From: Pirellulaceae bacterium
GTDB taxonomy: Bacteria > Planctomycetota > Planctomycetia > Pirellulales > Pirellulaceae
NCBI GenBank assembly: GCA_020852965.1
Contig: JADYZV010000009.1
Location: forward strand, 124,001-188,000
Length of the DNA: 64,000 nt
Direction of reading: 5' to 3'
Numbering within the stretch: position 1 is the first letter of the stretch; every line of letters starts with the position of its first letter. The position numbers were made by a program, and so were the translations under genes. Below the pieces are notes generated by a model. That model was not told where the DNA came from. It searched no databases and saw only the letters and a list, made by a program, of their open reading frames with translations. Of the stretch, positions 17,901-26,900 are shown one piece after another.

Positions 17901-20900
17901 GATCACCGTATTCACGATAGGTGACGTTACCCTGCGGATCGGTCTCTTCGAGCACGTTGCCGCGATCGTCGTACAGCAATTGCGTTTCGTTGCCGTTGCC
18001 GTCGCGGACGATGGCCGTTCGCTGGGCCACATCGGACGATTGAGAGTTGACAATGTTGCCCGCGGCATCCACGACGTGTAGGAAGCGACCATCGTCGTCG
18101 TAGACCGCTTTGAGCACGCGGCGACCGAGGGGATCGTAGGCTTCATCCAAGTAGTGCGCAGGGTCGTTTAGGTAACGATACTCGGTGGACAGCGACTCCT
18201 GATTCGTAAAGCGGATTAGATTGCCGCGCGCATCGTAGGCGTAGCGCAGGCGCTGGCCATCGGGGTCGATGATTTCGCTGATCCGCCCGCGGTGGTCGCG
18301 GATGTACTGGATCGAAACGCCAGAGGAATGCTGGATGCCATCGCGGGTTACCGTCAGCATATTGCCGTTGCGGTCGACCGCTTTTTGCAAGCCATCAAAC
18401 TGGTCGTAGGTGTAGCGGACTCCGGCGCGATTGGTCAGATGGTAAGTGCGGAAATTGGTGAGGTCGGGGTTCAGTGCATTGCCGACGTTGAAGAAAGCAC
18501 CTCCGATACCGCCACGGAATACTTGCCCGTCGACTTCCAACTCGTCATACACACCGGGATCGGGACGGAAAATGGGTTTGAGCGTGGCACCAGCCAAGGC
18601 GTTGCCGCTGACGAACTCTTCGTCGTAAGTAAAACCAACTCGGCGACCTTCGGCATTGGTCAGGAATACTTTCGTACTGCCAGGAATGAAGGGCTGTCCC
18701 GCAGGAACGGTTTCGAAAATTTGCGGATCGCCCAGCGATAGGGTCCAGCCGTGTCCAAAGTCGGTTTCAAACGGAGTCTGCAGCGTGTCGTAAACTCGAT
18801 TGATGTTGATCGGAATGCCGACTAGCGGTACCGAAAGGTCGGTAAACTCGAGGCGGAAATTGCCGATCTTGGCGTTGCCTTCGATGCTAACGCGGATCCC
18901 CTCGACCCATCCTTGACCGTTGGTGTTGAAGGCTGTTAAGCGGATAATGTAACCGCCGTTGAGCAGCATCGTTGGATCAAACTGTGCCAACACAGCGGCT
19001 TCGACGGGGTTGGTTCCGCGACCAATTTCTCGGAAAGCCGGATTGAAGGACTGGAATTGATCAACATCCACCAGCGATGTCGGGGCAAATTCGACTGACC
19101 AGTACTCCAACTGCTGGCCCGCTGGGACGCTGACCGTTCCAACAATGTCGGTCAAGTAGGTCAACGTGGCGTCCATCACGGGACTGATGATGGAAACGCT
19201 GGGGACGCGTGTGTCATTGGGGTCCAATACCCGTATCGTGAGCGAGGCTCGACCTTCGTTGCCAGCCCGGTCGGTGGCTACGGCTTGAGCTTCGATCAAG
19301 CCGGTTTGCGGCATGGGCATTCTCACACGACCGTCCGACCCCAACGCGATCGCCCGGCCATCAACGAACAATCGCAACTGCGATACGCCCACATTGTCGG
19401 TGGCCTGTACAAAGTACGTGACTTCGTCGCCGACGTTGACCAGGTTGGTGCTCGAAACTAGCGTCACGCGGGGAGCTTCGGTGTCCGGCGTGAGGGTAAC
19501 ACTGAACGACTGTTGATCGCTCGCGCCACGATTGTCCGTAGCGGCCACGGTGACGTCGAACTGACCGGATAAGTCCACGGCTGGTGTCCACAGCACGGCA
19601 CCGGTGCGGGGATCGATCGTCATGCCGTCTGGACCTAACACCAGGCGATAGCTAAGCGGATCGTTGTCTGGGTCGGTTGCTCGTACCGTGTAGCGGTAGA
19701 TCGCTTCGGGAGTCGCCGTCAAACGGGGTTGCGAGACGATCTGTGGCGGTTGGTTGGCGCGAACCGACAGGAGGTAGCTCTGCAATGCGATCGCGCCACG
19801 TTCGTCGGTAGCTTGGACCGTGATCAGGTAATCATCTACTTGGTTCAGTGTCGGTGTCCAGGAGATGCGGCCGGTGGCAGGATCGATCTCCATGCCGGGC
19901 GCGTCGCTCTGTAGGCTGTACGTCAGCAGCTCGCCATCGGGATCGAGGGCAACCAGGTCGTAACGATACAGCTCTTGTGCGACTGCGGTAAAGACGGGCG
20001 TACTGGTGATCAGCGGCGCACGGTTGGCGAATGTTGGGCCATCGGGATCATTGGGGTCGACCAGATCGGTCCCCAGGGCAACCACAACTTGGTAGCTTTG
20101 CCGCCCCACGGCCCCGGACGGATCGCGAGCCACAATCGTGACGTCGTACGTATCGATCTGCTGAGCGGTAGGACGCCAGCGAATCACACCGGTCTGGGCG
20201 TCGATGGTCATGCCTGCCGGAGCTTCCTCCAGTTCGAATCGCAGTGTATCCCCATCGGGATCGATCGCGCGAACCGGATAGAGATAGCCGCCATCGACCA
20301 GTGCTCGTGTGGGTGGCACCGATAAGATGGCTGGATTGCGGTTAAAACAGTTGACTTCGATTTCGAAGCGTTGCGTAGCGGTCAAATTGAACGCATCTCG
20401 GACTTCGATGATGACCGAGTGCCTGCCGATTTGGTCAGGGCGTGGCGTCCAGCGGAGAGCGCCTGTACTTGCGTCGAGCGACATGCCCAGCGGGGCTTGA
20501 GCTAGTTGCCACCGTAGCGGATCGCCGTCCGGATCGAATCCAACCAAGTCGTACGCATAGGGTTGGTCGACCACGGCACCCAATCGTGGTTGGCTGATGA
20601 TGGTTGGCAAGCCATTGGACAGTTCGGCCGTCAAGCGGAGCGTGAACGTTTGATCGGTCGCGCGTCCCAGTGCATCGGTCGCTCGTAGGCGCACTTCGGC
20701 GGCGGTCCCCGCCAAGGCGGCACTGGTCTCCCACGTCACCCGTCGTCCGGCCTCCAGTACCATTCCAGTTGGAGCATCGACAAGCTGCAGATTGACGTTG
20801 TCACCATCTGGATCGAACACTTCCACCGGATAGATAAACTTCCGACCGGCTTGCAGGTTGGTTCGCGGTTGCGAGGTGAATATCGGTGCTCGGTTGGGTG

Positions 20901-23900
20901 CGTTGGGGTCGACCGAAATCGTGAATGTTTGTTCCGAGAAATCACCGTGGGTATCGCTGACGCGGAGGACCACTGGATGGGTGCCAGTGTCTGCCGCAGT
21001 CGTCGTCCACTTGAATAGATCCTCCGTCGGATCAAAGACCAAGCCTTGCGGGCCAGACACGACCGAGAAACTTACGGCATCCTGTTCCGCGTCTTGAGCC
21101 AGTGCCGCATAGCGCCAAGTCCGCTCGATTCCGGCGATCGCGGGTGGTGTGGAGGTAAACACCGGAGCCGTATTGGGCGCGTTGACGGTAATGGTAAAGG
21201 ACTGAATGTCTATCCTCCCTTGTCGATCGCTTATGCGCACGATAGCGTTGTGTCTGCCGATTTGCTCCTGGCTTGGTCGGAAGCCAATGGCGCCGATACT
21301 TGGGTGAATCGTTGCACCCGCAGGAGCGCTGAGCAACTCAAAACGCAGTTGCTCGCCACTAAAAACTCCGATGTCCGGTCGAACTACATAGTTCTCGAAT
21401 ATTTCTAAGGTAACATCCGGGTAAGCTACTACCGTGTCCGAATCTGGATTCGCGGTTTGCTCTCCCGTTTCAATGACCCCAAAATCGACGCGGTAGACTG
21501 ATTCCGCGGGCGAAACACTAATCTCACGAAAGCCTGAACTTGGTACCGTTGAACTCCATTCGTCTTCGTGAAGTATCGTTACCCTGTGTTCGCCGGGTGC
21601 AATTTCAGGAAAACGAAACTGACCGCTTGGGTCAGTGACAGCAACTGGCTCGCCTGGGTCAAGCGTGCCATTTCGGCTACTATCGATAAATAGGGTCCAG
21701 CCTGCCAAGCCAGGTTCAACTTCGCTAGGTGTCGGCAGAAAACTCACAAATCTCGGGCTCGCGAGTTCTGGCGAAGTAATTCTTCGTACTAACCCTCCGG
21801 TCAAATTGAAAACCAGCACTTCGTTAGTCGCCCGACTGGTAACGTATAAGTGGCCGTCGGGTCCAAATTCGAGATCACCCGGAAAGTCCAGGCCCTCTGT
21901 ACCTGGCGCAAGAAATACATCAACCTCCGTACCAGTGTTCGGGTCGTATCGCTTAACCCAATTTTCCGCGAGTCCACTCACATAGATAAGGCCGTCGGGT
22001 CCAAAGGTCATCCAATTTCCAAAGCTAGATGGCTGTAGAGAAATCGAAGACTTGAACTGGCCGGTCTCACCATCAAATCTGTGAATCGTACGACTTAGAC
22101 TTCCAAGGACGTAGACATCCCCTTCCGGTCCGATGGCAATGTCTCTCGGGGTTCGAATGCTAGGGTGGCTCGCAAACAGGCCTAGGTGCTCTCCTGTATC
22201 GGAATCAAAGCGGTGTACCTCGTTACTAACCTCGTCTCCAACTAAAACTGAACCATCGCTCGCGATGGCAATTCCAGTGGGTGCCTGAAGGGGGAAGCCC
22301 GAATACAATATTTCCGATTGATTGGTGCCTGGAAATATGCGGACGAGATTTTTGCTGTCAAAATCCACACCGAAGATTGTGCCATCATCTCGGACATAAA
22401 ACCGATTAAAAGGGTTCTCAGGAGGTTCTGTGAAGAATGGTGCTCTTACCACTCCTGCCTGAATATCAACACTTAGAAAAGTAAATCTCGCTGCGGTATT
22501 AACCAGCATTGTTTGGGGCTGCTGCCATATTCCATCTCGATTCTGATCCAAAAAAATCTGGCCAACGATCTCACCCGCTTGCGATATAGGAAGCGAAAAG
22601 GCTTGTCTTGCCACGCCTCCACGTCCGTCGCTGGCTTGAATGGATATACCAACAACAGCAGCGGGCGTTATAGTTACTTTCCAATTATCAGCTGCAGTAA
22701 CTCCGGAGAAACTTGCGCTGCCGATCCCAGCATTGATACTGCGATAGAAGCCAAAAGTGATCGGTTTAGCTGTCGCGGATAAATCTGGCTGGCGATTCCG
22801 ATTCGTTGTTGCAGTTTCACCATCAAAGTAAGTGAAATCGGAAGCAATCAAGTTATCTAGGCCACGCGATTGCCATTCGCCCGAGGTACCCGCGTTTTGC
22901 TCTGGCCCGAGAAAAATCGCGTCATCTTGGAAAAGAACAAGTCCAAAGTCTTGAGCACGTCCGGATACCCAGCGAATGTCTTCGCTGTACTCTATCGAGT
23001 GTATGGCTCCATTTTGTTCGAGATCCAATATAAAATCGTTAAACCGGTGGATACTGTAAACAACATTGCCTTCTTGCTGAGAGGCCGCAGGAACCGAAGT
23101 TGTTACGAGAATATGACTTCCTGGATTCCCGCCTGACTTCAATTGCTGTTGTGTAGCGGAGCCTTGAATTCCGGAAAAGTAGGTAGCATGCGACCAGTTG
23201 GCCAAATCGTAGTCGCCGTCCTCGATAACCAATTGATTAGCGGTTAGAAAGTTGCTCGGCACTTCCCAAGTTAACTTTCCCGTATCTTCGTCAATTTCCA
23301 GTCCCTCCGGGCCATCGACCAATTGATATTGCACGTCGTCTTCATCTGGGTCGATCGCAATCGCATCGTAGACAAATGGTACGATCGTTTGGTCTTTGCG
23401 AACTGCTAAACCTACTGGAGGCTGTGAAACAAAGATTGGAGGGTTATTACTTGGATCTGGATGAACACAAACCACAAACTCCTGCTCGGCCACGCCACCT
23501 CGGCCGTCCGATACAAGCACCGCTACCAGATGCTCGCCGGTCTGGCTTGCTGTTGGTGACCAAGCGATGTGACCGCTGTGATCATCAATGTACATTCCAT
23601 CTGGTGCAAGACTTAATTGATATGCGAGCGTATCGTCATCTGGATCTATAGCAACTAGGTTGTACTGATAGCCCGTCGCATACCAAAGCGGCCCCAATTT
23701 AACGTTGTCGATTCCAGAGCTCGAACTTCCATACAGGATGGCAGTGTGAATGCCCGCCGCGCGAATGCTTACCTCTGGACTGTCAAAATCCACTTGACTA
23801 GCTTCACCGATTAGCTCACCGTTAATGTCAAATGCTTCTATGCGAACAATTTGGTTGTCACCTACTGAATCAGTGCGGTAGGAGACAAAATCGGTCACTG

Positions 23901-26900
23901 CTGGAATCGATCCGTCGGACGGATCTGTAAAACGGAGTTGAATCGGAATGCCGTAGTTAAGCGCATTTGCCGAGGTAACACCACCTATGCCGTTAGGTGC
24001 TGTGATTGAATGTCCAACCGCGTAGGTGTCGAGATTGACAATCGCGACATAAGGTACAGAGCCAACTGAACTAAAGGTTACCCCGTGTGAGCTGCGGTAT
24101 TGCGTCGACAAGCGCGCGAACTCTTCAACCCCAGTTCCTGGACCGTAGTTGATTCCCTCAAATTCGTCGAATTTCAGGATTTGTTCTGTAGTTCCTGATA
24201 TTCGAGTTGGCAGGAACGCCTGCGTCACCGGCGCGCTTGTAATCACTGGCGGGCGATTCGGCGGGGCAGCGATGACGCTGAGGGTGTAGCGTTGCTCGGC
24301 GGAGCCGCCGCGGCCGTCGGTGGTGCGGACGGTGATGTTATGCTGACCAATGCTGTCGTTAGTTGTGGTCCAGGAGATGGCTCCCGTGCTTTCGTCGATC
24401 GTCATGCCTGGAGGGGCGACTAGCAACGAGTAAGCCAGTGGATCATCGTCAGGGTCGATAGCATCGGCGTCGTAGGTGTAGGTGCGACCGGCGAGCGCTT
24501 CGATGCGGGGCGCTGAGGTGAAGTAGGGAGCCTCGTTGAGCTTGCCGAGGAACACCAACTCGTAATCGAACTGGACGCGATTCGGATTGTGGAACAGCAC
24601 CGTCGGAGACTCAGTCAACTGCCCCGGCTGCAAACGCCCACCCGCCACGAAATTGCTGTAGTCATAATACGGTGTCCCATCCGGCATGAAGCCATCAAAG
24701 CCAACCAGCCGTACACTCGGATCACTGACGTTCTTCACGCCCACTAACAAAGGCACGTCCGAAACAAACTGTCCATCGTTGCGAGTCGCTAAATCCACGT
24801 GCAAGAGCTTGGCTTGCTCGTTGAATGATGTCCGGAAGTACCGCCCACTGAAACTGCCTGTGATGTCGGAGTAGCGAGAGAAGTCCAGGTCACTGGGCTC
24901 CCGTTGGGTTCCCAAAATCTGTAAAGCCACACTTGCTTGTTGGCCAGCAGCATCTGTCGCAACGAAAATAAAGTCATTGATGCCAGGTTGAATGGTGACC
25001 GGCTCAAAAAACTGTCCTGTCGCATCCAGTGACATAACCGGTAAACCATTGGCGGTCACATTGGTGATCGCATTTCGCTCGTTGGCCGCAATGAATCCAT
25101 CCACAATCGCGAAGCCAGAAAGCAAGACTGTGCTACCGGAGTCAATGCGATTCGTAGGAGACGAAACGCTTAGTTGTGGCGGACCAAACTGTGTGCCTGT
25201 TGGTTGCAGGTTGCGCCGGTAGTTGTTGTAAACCTGCCAACTATTTACTTCCTGCCGCGGGATTGATCCATCATCGTTAATGTTGGTGATATGGTAGGTG
25301 TGCTGATTCCAGATCTTGCGAGTCGACACCCAACTGTCGTTTCCTAAAACGAAAATTCCTGTGCGGTTTCCAAAAAGAAAGTTGTTGGCGACTACTACGA
25401 TCTCCGTCTTGCCATCGCCATCGACGTCCACTATCAGTGGATACTCGTAAGTTGTTCCTGACCCGCGGTCAAATTGATAGAGCGCGACTCCGGTTTCGCC
25501 ATCATAGATTCGTAATGCAAGTTCATCGGCATAGACCACTTCGGCGCGGCCGTCTCCGTCGAAATCGAATACTGAGGAGCCTGTAACGTTTGATGTTCCA
25601 TCCTGTGTTGGAACGGCAAACTTAATATCGCCATTTGTCTCAAACACAGCGTATCTACTAGCTCCTGCGACTCCAATTTCAGGAAGTCCATCGCCGTCAA
25701 AATCAGCTACAGTCGGAGCCCCACCATACCCGCCTTCAGGTATAGGGCGTGGGCCCCATTCGATACTTCCGTCATGTTCCAACAAGTAGACCGAGCCGCG
25801 AGAAACTATCACTATCTCTGGATAGGTGTCATCGTCAAAATTACCCAAGGCCGGGAATCCGTCCGGCACATCCGCGCGCCAGAACAACGATCCGTCCGAT
25901 CTGTAGGCAGTGTTTCCCGCGATTATCTCGGGAACGCCATCAAGATCGAGGTCTGCCACGATCGATAGTGGCCCTACTCCATTATTGCCTTTGCCTCCCC
26001 CCCCCTCCCACCGAATTGCGCCATCACTATTTAAGACAGTTGCACCAACGATTATTTCTGCGATTCCGTCTCCATCAAGATCTGCGATAGAAGCGCTTCC
26101 CCAGCCTATCCCTCCTCCTCGAATGGGTTCGCTAATCCACTTAAATGTGGAGTCATGTCCAAAAGCCACCACCCGATTATCAACAGTATGGGCAATTACT
26201 TCGATAAAACCATTAGCATCAATGTCACCAATTGCGATCCCGCCATACGCTTCAATAAAGCTTACCGGTGAAACGACGGACCAAAGTTCGGCACCGTCTT
26301 TTCCAGAGATTGCTCGCAGTACCCCAGCCTGCAAACTGCTTCCGCCACTATTCCCGACCCTCGAGAAGGTCGAAAAAACGACGTCGGGCACGCCATCTTG
26401 ATTTAAGTCCCCAACGGCCGGCGTCATCACAACTTGATCAGATTCTGGACGAAACGTGAACGTACTGCGTGACCATTTCAAATCGGCAGTAAATGTGTCT
26501 CCAATCGTGGTATTGCCGCCACCTCCGATGAGATCATCTGAACTCGAAGAAACATTGTAAGGTTGAACAAGCGGAAAAACTGCCGAAGGTTGGTTGGACG
26601 AGATTGACTGAAAACTCCTCTCCATGTCTGCTGACCGTGTGAGACTAGCAGCTAGAGAGATGAGTGTGGAATCTTCAAAGCGAAAATCGCTGATTGTGAC
26701 ATTGGTAGCTTCGTCTCCATCATCGTTCGCTAGCCGGAAGATGATCTTGGCTTCGGTGCCCACTGGAATCCCATTGAGCCCTACCGTGATGGTATTGCCA
26801 TCAACTTGTATGCCCTGACCTGAGGCAGCTTGCATTCCTTCGGTCACGTTGAAAAATGCATCGCGGCCAGGAGCAAAGGGGGCGACTAGTGCATTGCCGT

